From Punica granatum (lineage: Eukaryota > Streptophyta > Magnoliopsida > Myrtales > Lythraceae), in assembly GCF_007655135.1 (NCBI RefSeq), contig NC_045128.1, positions 9,424,001 through 9,488,000 on the forward strand: 64,000 nt of DNA, in the 5' to 3' direction. Each line of letters begins with the position of its first letter. Within the stretch, counting starts at the first letter, position 1. Positions 45,330 to 57,631 of this stretch are shown in pieces. The notes under the pieces were generated by a model. It saw nothing but the letters and a program-made list of their open reading frames with translations. It was not told the DNA's origin and did not search any database. Position numbers and translations under genes: made by a program.

Positions 45330-47004
45330 AATATTATTCGGCCTAGGGATCAAGCTCGACCCGTATGGCAAACAAGTGCGGAAAGATAACACGCAACATG
45401 TTAATAACAGACAAGGTGTTTTGTATTTACCGAATGTACGTGGATTAACAAGTTTATTAATCCAAAAGTGTTTTTGCAAGCAAATGCCATATGCTAAGCA
45501 ATCAAACACGTGCCAATGTTTTAGTATTCTGCTTTTGTTGGAAATTTGGAAAAGAGAATCGAATATCATGTGTGTAGATTGCTTTTATAGTGATTCGGTG
45601 TTGTGACACTGAATTACCACTGAATTGATCCAAACTTGTATTTTGACTCTAGATTTGGAACCTAGAGTTCCGCCTAACCATTTTCTAGGATTTGGTTAAG
45701 TCGAGTGAAATGATTAGTCCGATAACTGTATTTTGATACAGAATACCCAACTGACATCTTAAACTGCGCTAGGATGTCGGCGAATCACGAAATGATGTTC
45801 TTGCCCTTGATTTGAAAATTTGTTTTCAGAAAAGGAGAACAACACAATAAGGATTTGAAAGTATGAGGGTTTTGAAAAGGGCATTAACACCGTTTTGTAA
45901 TTCGTCGACGCGAGTTACAAATTAATGTCCAATTCGTGCAAAGTTATTTAAATGGAATGAATTAGCCGTGTGAACGTCCCGATTAACCCGTTCGTGGAAT
46001 TAATGCTTAAGGTTATTGCCGAATACTTTAATTGTGAAAACGATTCGTGATTCGGCGACCAACACGAATCCGTAAGGATCGAGGATATTTGGTCCAATGA
46101 CCAAAACTACCCTCGTAACCGAATGGACCCGAATGAGTCAACGATACCCGAATCCATGCATGTTTTGTTTTGAAAAGACATGTAATCGATGTTTTAACAT
46201 GGGAATCGTGGAAATATCGAAATTACACTTTCGTACAATCCGAGAAATGAATTAAACTCGAAATAAGGAAATCATTCTTGATCCAAAAAGGGCCAAGAAG
46301 CCCTCGGCTTCACCTTGTCAAAGATGGCCGAATACTCTCATGGCTCGATTCAAATCACAAAGAATTTCCTTGTCTTGGTTTAATCATTTTTCGCATGCTC
46401 AAACATCAAACATCATGAATAACACGTTTTGACAAAAGCCGGTATTACCATGATTTGATTAACTCATTTAAACATGCAAACATTCACAAACATGTTATTT
46501 AAGGAATCGATAAAATAATACCGGCTTCATGCATGCAAGAACAACAAAATAAACTCGGAAAATAACTTGGATCGGCTAAGGAGACCAATCTTAACCCGAA
46601 AAGAGCAACTCAAGTCTCGGCCATCCCATTTAGAGACTTGGCCGTGAGCTCACTTGCCATTTCCGGGTCGGGATGGTCTTCCAAACAACAATCCAAACCT
46701 TTTTCCGACATGCTAGCAAGTTATAAGGTAATACACATGCATAATATAACATAAAATTGCATAAAAGTTAAGTCTTGCAAGTTAAGTATGCATAAAATAC
46801 CATAGTACTCCATAGCCATGCAAAAATATAAAAAGCCCTAACTCCTCTAAGTCAAGAGTGATTTACCTAGCCTCGGGATACGAGGAAAGAGTCGGGGAAG
46901 TGTTCGAGAGTCGGGTGACTCGGTTGAACGCTTGGAAGGATGCTCGGGTGCAAAGGATGCACGTTCGGGGAGCTAGGTGCACGGGGAATGCGGCTGGAAT
47001 GCAC

Positions 47005-47165
47005 GGGAGACGCGCGGCGTGCGCGGGGCGCGGGCAGGCGCGCGGGCGTGCAGGCGTGCTCGCGGGGCGCGTGGGCGTGCGCGTGCGCTTGGCAGGCGCG
47101 CGGGCGTGCGCGGGCGTGCGCTAGGGCAGGCGCGCGGGCGGGCGCGGGCGTGCGCGCGGGTGGCG
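47005..47165 (-). repeat. GC-rich minisatellite in E2 5' LTR
   Basis: GCGCGGGC/GCGTGCGC blocks in a different arrangement from the 3' LTR copy, within otherwise nearly identical flanks. Confidence 0.8.
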
Positions 47166-47532
47166 CTGGCGGGTCACTATTCACCCGAGAGTAGCGATTT
47201 CACCCGAAATGCACTATTTGACCTGAAACAATAATTTAAAGACTTCAAATGGAAAAACCAATTTCACCAATGAACTCCATAGGTCCAAAATGAGTGGGAT
47301 ATGAAGTTTGAGAAATTTTGAGCTTAAGTCGGGATGATGAACATCGGCTTCCGACTTAAGAACTCAAGGCTCTCTTTTGATCTTTTCGGTTTTCTTTTCT
47401 CTTCCTTCTAAGTGCTGAAGTTTTCTGGTTCTTGAGTGTTATTGGCTATGGAGTTTGAGAGGATTTCTTGAAAGAGAAATGTTGGAGAGAGTGTGTAAGA
47501 GGTGAAGTGATTATCTTAATCACTTTTGGGCC

Positions 47533-47539
47533 ATTTATA
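47533..47539 (-). promoter_or_regulatory. TATA box, E2 5' LTR
   Basis: TATAAAT on the minus strand in 'gcctataaatggccc'. The start is predicted about 30 bp downstream (near 47505), leaving about 1.6 kb of U3 and about 3 kb of R-U5. Confidence 0.65.
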
Positions 47540-49138
47540 GGCAAAGCTAATGACACAATTAGCAAAAGCAAGTGCTCTTAACCCCCATGCTTAGAAAATA
47601 TGAAGCCTCATCCTCTTCCATTACATTAATGAAGAAGAGATAAGACATTGATGAGCATTGATGAGCATTGATGGAGGCTTGAGTGTTGTCTTCAAACTCT
47701 TGGATATTTTCAAGCAAGAGTGCAAGTTGGCTTCTTACATTGAAGAAGAAGAAGAAGCTTCTAGAGTAAAGGGTGACTCATCTTGAATAGCCCGTGGGTC
47801 CCACGACCGAAGAGGAGAAACCGGGAAAAAGCTCGGGTCTCGATTGATCGCGCATGCGAAGTTCGTGGTTTGAATTGAACGTCGAATTATCGATATACGC
47901 GAGGAAATGGATTTAATGAGTTCGAGATTGGCATTTTCCGTGAGAAATTGCCAAATGTCTGTATGAGGCTTGGAAGCCGGTTTTGCTCCTTTTATGCATT
48001 CAGAGCGAGGTTACCCACTTCTGACAGCATATCTTGTATCTGCATCCCACGTCGGTCATTTTGACATAAATTGTCAAATTACGTGGGCCCTTGCCCCTTA
48101 AGCCTGTAAATACAAATATGGAGCCGGAGATGTCCTAGGAGGCCGAAATTGGATTTCTCAGATTGCTTTCTAAGTTTCTTGGGCGATCCGGAGATTACTG
48201 CGATCTCTGTTTGCTGAGATTGGGCCTCTAAGGATATGAAAAGTGCATCTGAGACCCTTAAAGCACTGCTCGAGGGGTCTAGATGAGTTGTGTGATTCAT
48301 TCCGACAATTCCACATTGAGCCTTGAGAAGGCTAGCATTGTGTAAGGTAAGCATCCGGCGTCAAGTTTCCCCAAAGAGGACCTCCGGATATGGATTTTCA
48401 CTGAAAATGGCCTTTTGTGCCCCTCGGAGGTTACTCGGGAAACCGTGAAGGGTTTTGCTGTCTGTTTTGCCCAATTGCGAATGTCCGCTGGAGTTTTCAG
48501 GGCAATGTAGTGTGAACTTCGTTTACCGTAATTCCATCAGACCAGTCTCCGATTACGCTCTTCCGAAGAAGGGTATGCCCGTTTTGTCATTCGGAAGTCA
48601 TTCAGAGTGTCTGTATGGCTTCTAAAAGACAATATGAAGCATTGCTCGTGCTCTGTATGATTGAGGGGCATGGCCGCATCTGATATTTGGAATTAACTTT
48701 TCTTCGAGAAACCGGCATTTTTGGACTTCCACTGAAAAGTTGTCTGTATACAGAAAGTTATTATGTATAGAGCAGATGATTTGCAAAATGCCTTTGGGGA
48801 CACTTTTCATCTGTTTGGCATTGGAGTGGATTTTCGGGGTCCAATATTGGCTATCTTCCGATGATCGAGCGAACTATCGGAAAATAGAACTGTCCGTGTG
48901 ATATACTGAAAATGCCGGTTTTGGATATTGCTGAGCTCTCTAGTCACTCTATTACCCTTTGGTGACCCCTGGAGTCCTTCTGTCATATGCATGTGTCATT
49001 TGCCCGATTTTGCCGACTTGAGAATGAATAGTGATTTTCTGCTCTGTTAAGTCGTTTTTCTGTATTCTGCTCAGGTTGTGGCTTGGATCATTGCTGATAT
49101 CATCGTTTGGAAAGGTGAGCCAAAATGGGGTGCTGACA

Positions 49139-50517
49139 CACTCGCAACGCTCGCTTCTATGGTTAGCATCACAAAAGAGAATCTCATCGAGCCCCTCGAG
49201 TTTGAGATTGCTCAGGGTCCTGCCCATTGCGATGTAATCGACGCTGTCGACGACAAACCGTGGTACGCAGACATCAAACACTTGTTGCAAACAGGTCAAT
49301 TCCCGGCGTTCACCGATCGACATGACCGGAGGACTCTTCGGCGCATTGCAGCAAATTTCTTCCTGAGTGGTGAGACCCTCTACCGCCGTTCATTCGATGC
49401 TACACTACTTCGGTGTGTTGATGAGAATGAGGCACAACGCCTCATGGAAGAAGTGCACGAGGGAAATTGCGGACCTCACATGAACGGGCTCATGCTAGCA
49501 AAGAAGCTCATGCGACTCGGGTATTTCTGGTCCACTATGGAGACTGATTGCGTCAAACATGTCAGGCATTGCCACTTGTGTCAAGTCTACGCGAATCAGA
49601 TCAGAGCACCACCCAACGAGCTGCATCCAATGGCTGCTCCGTGGCCCTTTTCAATGTGGGGCATGGACGTGATTGGTCCTATCAACCCCAAAGCATCCAA
49701 TGGGCACTTGTTCATACTGGTAGCTATCGATTACTTCACCAAATGGATCGAAGCTATCACCCTTGCATCGGTCACTGCAAAGACCGTGGCACGCTTCCTC
49801 AAACGCGACATTATCGCACGTTACGGGGTCCCTGCGACACTTGTCACAGACAACGCCAAGAATTTGAATAATAAGCTCATTGACGAGCTCTGTGCACAGT
49901 TCAAGATCCTACACCGCAACTCCTCTTCGTATCGTCCACAAATGAACAGCGCGGTAGAGGCAGCAAACAAGAACATAAAGAAAATCATCGAAAAAATGAC
50001 AGTGAATTACAAAGACTGGCACGAGATGCTCCCGTTCGCACTCTTGGCGTATCGGACTTCTATCCGCTCGTCCACTGGAGCAACCCCGTATTCTTTGGTC
50101 TACGGCATGGAAGCAGTTCTTTCAATCGAAGTAGAGATTCTCTCTATGAGGGTCCTTGCCGAGTCCAAGCTCAAGGAAGCAGAATGGGTGAAACAACGCT
50201 ACGAACAACTTAATCTCATTGATGAGAGGCGGCTAACAGCACTTTGCCACGGTCAGTGCTATCAGCAAAGAATGGCCTGAGCTTTTAATAAGAAAGTTCG
50301 TCCCCGCGAGTTCAGCCCCGGTGACCTCGTCCTGCGGAAAGTTTTGCATATCGCCCCTGATTCCAGGGGCAAGTTTGCTTACAAATATGACGGTCCCTTC
50401 ATCGTTAAAGAAGTCTTTGACGGGGGGGGGGGGGGCAATCATTCTCAATGATATGGACGGGAATGAGAACGCTCTTCCGGTCAACGCTGATACACTTAAG
50501 AAATACTATCCGTGATG
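49139..50517 (+). pseudogene. E1 end of second RNase H and integrase
   Basis: It resumes the E1 frame after E2 (ALATLASM). It contains the His/Cys zinc-binding region (EVHEGNCGPHMNG ... VRHCHLCQ), catalytic Asp residues in WGMDVIGP and LVTDNAKN, and Glu in SAVEAANK. TGA at 50278-50280 stands where E2 has Arg. A run of 14 G at 50422-50435 replaces a 7-bp GGAGGGG and shifts the last segment. The C-terminal residues ENALPVNADTLKKYYP end at about 50515. Confidence 0.88.
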
Positions 50518-50685
50518 GTGTTTCTCTCATTCCACTGTGGGTGTTTTTCTCAAATGCACATTACATTTTTAGCTTCCTTCGCATGTACAATTCCCAGCAC
50601 TTTCATTTCTGCTTACTAATGTACTCCCTCTTCTGCTCTTTCCCTTTCTCTGAACTTTTCCTGAGAGAAAAATAATAAATCTCCC
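50518..50685 (+). other. E1 3' untranslated region, first part
   Basis: T-rich sequence downstream of integrase, matching 26677-26848 of E2. No ORF was seen. Confidence 0.5.
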
Positions 50686-50686
50686 G

Positions 50687-50919
50687 CTAGGATGAAAACC
50701 TCTTTGAGGCGGCCTAGGCAAAAATTAGGGAATGAGGGGCACGGTTTAAAATCCCGCAAAGGGGGGCCGTGGCAAAAGGAGAGTACAAAACGAAATCCTC
50801 GCTAGAGTGAAAACCCGAAAGGGTGCCCTAGGCAAAAGTTAGAGGAACCGAGAGGTATGACCAGAGGGAAAAGTCGAAAAAAAATACCTCGCTAGGTCGT
50901 CACGCGTCTTGCGACCTAG
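50687..50919 (+). other. Series of four stem-loops downstream of E1 integrase
   Basis: H1 50687-50717 (CTAGG/CCTAG; inner CCTC-ttt-GAGG), H2 50740-50771 (CACGG/CCGTG; inner CCC/GGG), H3 50802-50831 (CTAG/CTAG; inner CCC-gaaa-GGG) and H4 50892-50919 (CTAGGTCG/CGACCTAG). Each is followed by GGCAAAA; H1, H3 and H4 then have an (A/G)TTAG tail. E2 has the same order with base differences (26403-26676). Confidence 0.65.
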
Positions 50920-51238
50920 GCAAAAGTTAGGGGCCTTTGGTAACTCGACCATGAAATGACAGCTACACTCAGTGTGAAGCGACAACAAGTAGTAGTTTGG
51001 CAGTCTTCGATGCAAGCAAACTCTCTTTGACTCTCACAACACAAGACACGTTTCGACATGCAGTCGAATCGTCGTATCCTTGATTTGGAGGATCCCAAAA
51101 TCCCTCCGTTTACCTTAATGCAAATTCTACGGGTCATGCCCGTTCTGTAAAAAAGCCTTTCTTGTCAAGTCACAATTTAGCGGGAGACGACCACCCCTTT
51201 AAATGGTCATTACGTTCAAATCCACAAAGCATTATTAG

Positions 51239-51565
51239 TCAGACTTCTTTACACATTTTCATTATGGTTGTAGAGTAAGATTGACAACCACTATTAACTC
51301 CCTTGATTCTAGATGCAGGAAGCAGGATGTGAACCCCGAAAAGAGTTTTTCTTTGACGAATGCATGTCTGCCTTATGCCAAAAACTACAGTCAAAATCCG
51401 AGGAAAGACCTTCAGGATAGCACTCCAGGCATTCAGTGACATCAATATCAGTTGGCAAGCAATGAAGTGTTCTACCACAGCATCGATTGCAACATGGACA
51501 AGCTCAGTGATGGAGGAAGCACAATGATTCCTTCCACACCTCACACAACTCCTCAGCGTTTGCAT
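51239..51565 (-). CDS. Antisense 108-codon ORF in E1 3' region (hypothetical)
   Basis: Opposite strand to E1, starting MQTLRSCVRCGRNHCASS and ending MCKEV. It is uninterrupted, although E1 genes on the sense strand carry many stops, and is gap-free against the E2 ORF at 25756-26082. No family was recognised. It could be fortuitous. Confidence 0.3.
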   Translation of the reverse strand: MQTLRSCVRCGRNHCASSITELVHVAIDAVVEHFIACQLILMSLNAWSAILKVFPRILTVVFGIRQTCIRQRKTLFGVHILLPASRIKGVNSGCQSYSTTIMKMCKEV

Positions 51566-52300
51566 TTACTTTGTGCACCTTTTATTTCCGCAATGCACTT
51601 TCAATTGGCGTGCACCTTCTCAGGAACGCAGTGCACCTTTTATTTTCGAAATGCACTTTCAATTGGCGTGCACCTTCTCAGGAACGCAGTGCACCTTTTA
51701 TTCCGCAATGCACTTTCAATTGGCGTGCACCTTCTCAGGAACGCAGTGCACCTTTTATTTTCGAAATGCACTTTCAATTGGCGTGCACCTTCTCAGGAAC
51801 GCAGTGCACATTTTATTTCCGCAATGCACTTTCAATTGGCGTGCACCTTCTCAGGAACGCAGTGCACCTTTTATTTCCGCAATGCACTTTCAATTGGCGT
51901 GCACCTTCTCAGGAACGCAGTGCACCTTTTATTTCCGCAATGCACTTTCAATTGGCTTGCACCTTCTCAGGAACGCAGTGCACCTTTTATTTCTTTTATT
52001 TCCGCAATGCACTTTCAATTGGCGTGCACCTTCTCAGGAACGCAGTGCACCTTTTATTTCTTTTATTTCCGCAATGCACTTTCAATTGGCGTGCACCTTC
52101 TCAGGAACGCAGTGCACCTTTTATTTCCGCAATGCACTTTCAATTGGCGTGCACCTTCTCAGGAACGCAATGCACCTTTTATTTCCGCAATGCACTTTCA
52201 ATTGGCGTGCACCTTCTCAGGAACGCAGTGCACCTTTAATTTCCGCAATGCACTTTTAATTGGCGTGCACCTTCTCAGGAATACAGTGCACCTTACAAAC
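51562..52300 (+). repeat. E1 3'-region tandem repeat (58 bp, about 12 copies)
   Basis: The unit starts CCTTTTATTTCCGCAATGCA and continues with TTTCAATTGGCGTGCACC and TCAGGAACGCAGTGCA; spacing is 57-58 bp (for example ATGCACTT at 51593, 51651, 51708 and 51766). Two copies carry an extra TTCTTTTATT insertion near 51990 and 52060. Since 58 is not a multiple of three, the ORFs of 220-340 codons here cycle through frames and are artefacts. Confidence 0.9.
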
Positions 52301-52660
52301 CCGCCGAGCAAGCGCTCGTGCACCCCGCAAGTCCACTGGGTAGGCGCCTTTGAACCATGCAGTTCATTCGGTATGCCCCCCGTGCATATTGCAAACCCTT
52401 CGGGTCAATCCCGACTTTACTTTCTGCACTGGGGTCAGTCCCCATCGGGTCAATCCCGACTTTAATTGCCTATCTCAGCTCTGTTCCGGACTCTACACGT
52501 CCATTGTGCGCATCTCACTATATCTTCTTTTTATTAGGTACAACATCCCACATATCCAAAGCAAGAAGGAGAGGGCCATATAGGAAATTCCACCTTGATC
52601 ATTGCTATCAAACTGGGGTGCTTCTGAAATCTTTGGCTGCATCCTCTACTCGAGCAAGCA
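52301..52660 (+). other. E1 3' untranslated region before the PPT
   Basis: Non-coding. It includes the segment shared with the E2 repeat region ('ggtaggcgcctttgaacca', 'catattgcaaacccttcggg') but without the 30-bp expansion. Confidence 0.6.
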
Positions 52661-52677
52661 GTCAAAGAGGGGCAAGC
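52661..52677 (+). promoter_or_regulatory. E1 polypurine tract
   Basis: GTCAAAGAGGGGCAAGC, directly before TGTCAGCACC of the 3' LTR. Confidence 0.8.
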
Positions 52678-55600
52678 TGTCAGCACCCCATTTTGGCTCA
52701 CCATTCCAAACAACGATATTAGCAATGATCCAAGCCACGACTTGAGCAGAATACAGAAAACGGCTCGGCAGAGCAAGAAATCACTATTCATCCTCAAGTC
52801 GGCAAAATTGAGCAAATGACCCATGGATGTGACAGAAGGACTCCAGGGGTCACCAAAAGGCAACAGAGCGACCAGAGAGTTCAACAATGTCCAAAACCGG
52901 CATTTTCAGTATATCACACGGACGGTACTATTTTCCGATAGTTCGCTCGGTCGTCGGAAGATAGCCAATATTGGACTCCAAAAATCCACATTAGTGCCAA
53001 ACAGATGAAAAGTGTCTTCAAAGGCATTTTGCAAATCATCTGCTCTATACAGAACAACTTTCTGTATACAGACAACTTTTCAGTGGAAGTCCAAAAATGC
53101 CGGTTTCCTAGAGAAAAGTTAATGCCAAATATCAGACGCGGCCATGTCCCACCAGCACACAGAGCATGAACAATGCTTCAGATTGTCTCTTGGAAGTCAC
53201 ACAGACACTTCAAATGATTTCCGAACGGCAAAACAAGCATATCCCTCTTCGGAAGAGCATAGCCGGAGAATGGTCTGATGGAATTACGGCAAACGAAGTT
53301 CATACCGCATTGCTCTAAAAACTCTAGCGGACATTCACAATTGGGCAAAACAGACAGCAAAACGCCTATCAGTTTCCCGAGTAACCTCCGAGGAGCGGAA
53401 ATGGTCATTTTCAGTGGAAATGCATATCCGGAGGTCCTTTTTACAGAAACTTGATGCCGGGTGTCTATCCTACACCATGCTAGCCTTCTCAGGGCTCAAC
53501 GTGGAATCGTCGGAATAAATCACATGACTCATCTAGACCTCCCGAACAGTCCTTTAGAGGTCTCAGATACACTTTTCAAGTCCTTGGAGGTCTGATCTCA
53601 ACAAACAGAGATTACAGTAATCCCCGGAGTGCCCAAGCAACTCAGAAATCATCCTGAGAAATCCAATTTCGTCTTCCTAGGACGTCTCCGGCCCCACGTT
53701 AGCATTACCGGCTTAAGGGATGATTGTTCACGTTGTTTGACAATTTATGTCAAAATGACCAACGTGAGATGCAGATACAAGATGTGCTGTCAGAAGCGGA
53801 CAACTTCGCTCTAGTCACCTGCAATGAGCAAAAACGGCTTCCGAGCCTCGTATGCTTCCGGGACATTTCCCCATGGAAAATGCCAATCTTAGGCTCGTTA
53901 AAACCATTTTCTTGCGCAGATCGACAATTCGACGTTCAATTCGAACCACGAACTTCGAATGCGCGACCAATCGAGACTCAAGCTTTCTCCCGATTTCTCC
54001 TCATGGGCCATGGGACCCACGGGCTGCCTAAGGGCAACCGCCCTTTACCCCAACAATTTCTGCATCATCCTCTCCCTCTCATGCACTCTAAGCCCAAAAT
54101 ATCTTTAGTCTTTCTAGTCAACACTCAAGCCATTAACTCCATCTCCATTAATGCTTCTTGGCTCTTCCTCATCAAGATACATGGATGACATTCGTCCTCA
54201 TCTCCATTAGGGCAGCCGACTTTTGCTAATGAGGCCCTTAATGGTGCTTTGTTTTGCTTAATTGCTCATTAGCTTCACATATATATTGCATATTTGTCAT
54301 TAAGTTAATCACTTATCATGCACACGTGATCTTTCTAGTTTCTCCCTCTAGAAAATACTCTCAACTTCTGAGCAACCAGCAGCAAGCAAATCACTCCATG
54401 AAAACCGAAAACCAAGCCAAAGATCCTTAGAGTTTAGGTCGGAATCCATAGCGGGGACTATTCCGACTTATGTTCAAAATTCCTCAAACTTCATGGACCA
54501 CATGTTTCGGACCCAAGGATTCCAATTCTGAACTCAGTTTTCCAGTTTGAAGTCATTTGCTCATCGTTTTGGGTCGTTTTAGTCATTTCGGGTGAAATTC
54601 GAACTCTCGGGTGAACAGTAACCCGTCATCAGCGTCACCAGCGCCACCAGCGCCCGTCACCAGCGCCACCAGCGCTCGTCATCGAGCACACCAGCGCCCG
54701 TCACCATACACATGCGCGCCTGTCTCCAACGCCCATCACCAGCGCCACCAGCACCCGTCACCGTGCCCGCCAACACCCGTCATCGTGCCCGACGCCCGTC
54801 ACCGCGCTTGACCGTGCTCGTGCACGTCCACCCTTGCACCTGAATACTTTTTTTTAAGGGTTCCACCGAGTCACCCGACTCTCAAACACTTCCCCGACTC
54901 TTTCCTCGTATCCCGAGGCTAGGTAAAACATTCTCGACCTAGAGGAGTTAGGACTTTTCATATTTTTGCATGGCTATGGAGTATTATGGTGTTTCATTCA
55001 TGTTTAACTTGCAAGATTCAATTTTTATGCAATTTTATGTTATATTATGCATGTGCACTACCTTATAACTTGCTAGCATGTCGGAAAAAGGTTTGGATCG
55101 TCGTAAGGAAGACTATCCCGACCCGGGAATGGCAAACTAACTCTCGGCCAAGTCTCTAAATGAGAGGGTTGAGACCTGAATTGCTCTTTTCGGGTTAAGA
55201 TCGGTCTCCTTAGCCGATCCAAATTAGTTTCCGAGCTTGTTTTGTTGTTCTTGCACGCATGAAGCCGGTGTTATTTTATCTATTCCCTAACTAACATGTT
55301 TGTGAATGTTTGTATGTTTAAATGAGTTAAGCAAATCATGATAACACCGGCTTTTTTTGTTAAAAAGAAGTGTTATTCATCACGGTTGATGCTTGAGCAT
55401 GCGAAAAATAATTAAACCGCGGCTAGGAAATCATTTGTGACTCGAATTGAGCCATGAGAACTTTGGGCCACCTTTGATAAGATGAAGCCAAGGGCTTCTT
55501 GGCCTTCCTTGGATCAAGAATGATTTCCTATCTCGAGTTTAATTTGTTTATCGGATTGTGTGAATTTTTAATTTCAATGTCTTTACGATTCCTATGTTAA

Positions 55601-57631
55601 AGTATCGTTTAAAGACTCTTTTAAAATAAACGTGCATGGATTCATGTATCGAGGACCCATTCGGATCCATTCGGTTATAAGGATATTGTCGGTTATTCAA
55701 CCGAATTATCCTTGATCATCATGGATTCATTTTGGTCGTCGAATCACGAATCGTTTTCTTAATTAATGCATTCGGCAATAACCTTAAGCATTAATTCTAC
55801 GAATGGGTTAATCGGGACGTTCACACGGTTAATTCATTCAATCTGATAAAGTTTACACGAATTGGCCATTAACTGATAACTCGCGTCGACGAGTTGTCAA
55901 ATGACGTTGGTGCTCTTTTCAAACTTATCAATTTCAAAGCCCGAAACGCGCGGTCTGATGTAGCATGGACGTCTGAAAAGGGCTTCTGTGTCTCAACTTG
56001 AGTTTTTACCTGATCTAGGTAGCTCAGGTCAGGATACAGAAGATCTTTCTAGATCACTTCCAGGCAGATCGACGGGTTCTTTGGCTTTTTCGGGGTTCTT
56101 GCACAACCCTGGACGATCCAGGGATTTGTTTGACACCGGCTACAGGCCGAGGTAGCCCGCACTGCGATGTTTTCCCTTTTCTGAAAACAATTTTCAAATA
56201 AAGGGCAAAATCGTCTTTTCACAATTCAGCGACACTCTTAGGGTTAGCATGGCAGAAATACTACAGTACGGGATAAGAACGGGCTACCTGTTCAGGTGCA
56301 GGTTCATCTGCATAGCCTTTTCTTATCCAACTGATGAGTTTCTGTCATCCTAACATAGACTCGGGTAACTAAAATGGTTATCTCTGTCAGAAAACATGCA
56401 AAAATGCTGATTAATCTTTCACTCGACCTAACCAAACACTAGATAATGGTTAGGAGGAATTCTAGATTCCAAATCTAGAGTCAAAACACGAGTTTTGGCT
56501 AATTCAGTGAAAATTCAGTGTCACAATACAGAACAATTGTAAAAGCAATCCACACACATGAGATTTGACTCTCATTTTCAAGTTTCAAACCAAAGCCGAA
56601 TGCTAAAACATTGGCACATGTTTTATTGTTTAGCATATGACATTTGCTTGCAAAAACACCCCTGGGTTAATAATCTGTTAATTCATGTAAACACGACAAT
56701 AACAAACACTTTGTCTGTTATTAACATGTTGCGTGTTATCTTTCCGCACCTGTTTGCCATGCGGGTCGAGCCTGATCCCTAGGCCGAATAATATTAGGGT
56801 TCAACGCCTTAATCATCGATCACAGGGTCCAACACCCTAATCAACACTCACAGGGTCCAACGCCCTATTCAGTGAGAGCGTCCATTGAATTTCAGTTCTT
56901 CGGTATTTTCCCTAAACTCACGGTGAATTAGAGTGGAATAATAATCGAACGCAAAACGACTGGAATTCGACCCTTTTGTAATTTGTATTTATTGTTTTCG
57001 AGAGCATTGTAAGGATTTTATTTTGTACATTTATTCTGTAAGAATTCCAATCGGTGAGCGAACGGTCCGAGAGTCGAATTAATCGAATCGGTCTAATGCT
57101 TGCCCAGATACAAGTAAATCCAAGAACTCGCGGTTCTGGTTCATGCAGGGATTCAACCTTCATGGTTCGACGAACTGTAACGCAAGATTGTGAACCAACT
57201 CCCCGACATACGGGTTTACTTCTCTCTCGGCTTCTCAACCGACATCGTTTGGTTCACCGAATCTCCGGTGTCAAAACATGCGAGCCGAGTGCAGTTTAAT
57301 TCATGCGGTAAATAATAAAACATGCAAGCCTTGCAAACCAGAGTACCGAAAGAACGTGCGGGATATAGGCCCGTACGTAACATGAACCCCCGAATACGGA
57401 TTTTTCGGTTCCGCACAAATCAATGCCTTAACGACAAACTAGGTGTTCCATACCCCTAGACCCGGGTAACTTATCCGCCCTCAACCTTCGGGTCATAAAA
57501 TGATAAGTGGCGACTCCTTCTCTCACGCGTATCCATCACGCGTCCCCACGGGAAGGTGGACACCCCCAAGCCGCGCGATCCAAAAGCGCACAATGCGGGC
57601 CCCGACAAGAGTCCACATTCGGGTCCGTACA
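52678..57631 (+). repeat. E1 3' LTR (4,954 bp)
   Basis: It starts TGTCAGCACC and ends CCGTACA. It retains the 154 bp (54923-55076) missing from the 5' LTR. Candidate TATA at 54280-54286, GC-rich repeat at about 54620-54830, hairpin trio at 56796-56866. Confidence 0.93.
56796..56866 (+). repeat. Triple 28-bp hairpin repeat, E1 3' LTR
   Basis: Same three units; the first stem has drifted here (AGGGT against GCCTT). Confidence 0.75.

Larger units (their letters stand above)
20032..49138 (-). mobile_element. E2: Ogre/Tat-lineage gypsy retrotransposon, interrupted by E3
   Basis: LTRs at 44495-49138 (5') and 20032-24676 (3'), PBS at 44473-44491, PPT at 24677-24693 and TSD CACTC. Without E3 it is about 21.1 kb. 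ORF1 and the long gag-pro ORF are open. The visible lesions are a +1 frameshift in the Pro-rich part of gag (about 41370), one CAA to TAA stop in RT (37883-37885) and the E3 insertion in integrase. Its coding region is close to that of E1, but its LTR belongs to a distinct subfamily, shared with the fragment at 1-3012. Confidence 0.93.
44495..49138 (-). repeat. E2 5' LTR (4,644 bp)
   Basis: It begins at 49138 (TGTCAGCACC on the minus strand) and ends at 44495 (CCGTACA). It is the promoter-bearing LTR of E2. Its length is within 1 bp of the 3' LTR. Confidence 0.93.
7256..57631 (+). mobile_element. E1: Ogre/Tat-lineage Ty3/gypsy retrotransposon, interrupted by E2
   Basis: TG...CA LTRs (7256-12177 and 52678-57631), a PBS, a polypurine tract and a 5-bp TSD define the element. 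Without E2 and its TSD copy it is about 21.3 kb. Extra ORF1, an intron between protease and RT, two RNase H domains and LTRs near 5 kb place it in the Tat lineage, Ogre type. It was inserted in the Cys exon of a C1A pseudogene. Many in-frame stops, a frameshift, an in-frame gag deletion and the E2 insertion make it non-autonomous. Confidence 0.93.

Noticed and set aside
51452..52465. Long ORFs of 222-337 codons
   Set aside because: They lie in the 58-bp tandem repeat; every frame is open because the unit lacks stops, and the peptide is just the repeat translated.
50518..52677. Possible env-like gene between integrase and the 3' LTR
   Set aside because: Searched in sense orientation in both E1 and E2; no membrane protein or long conserved frame exists there.
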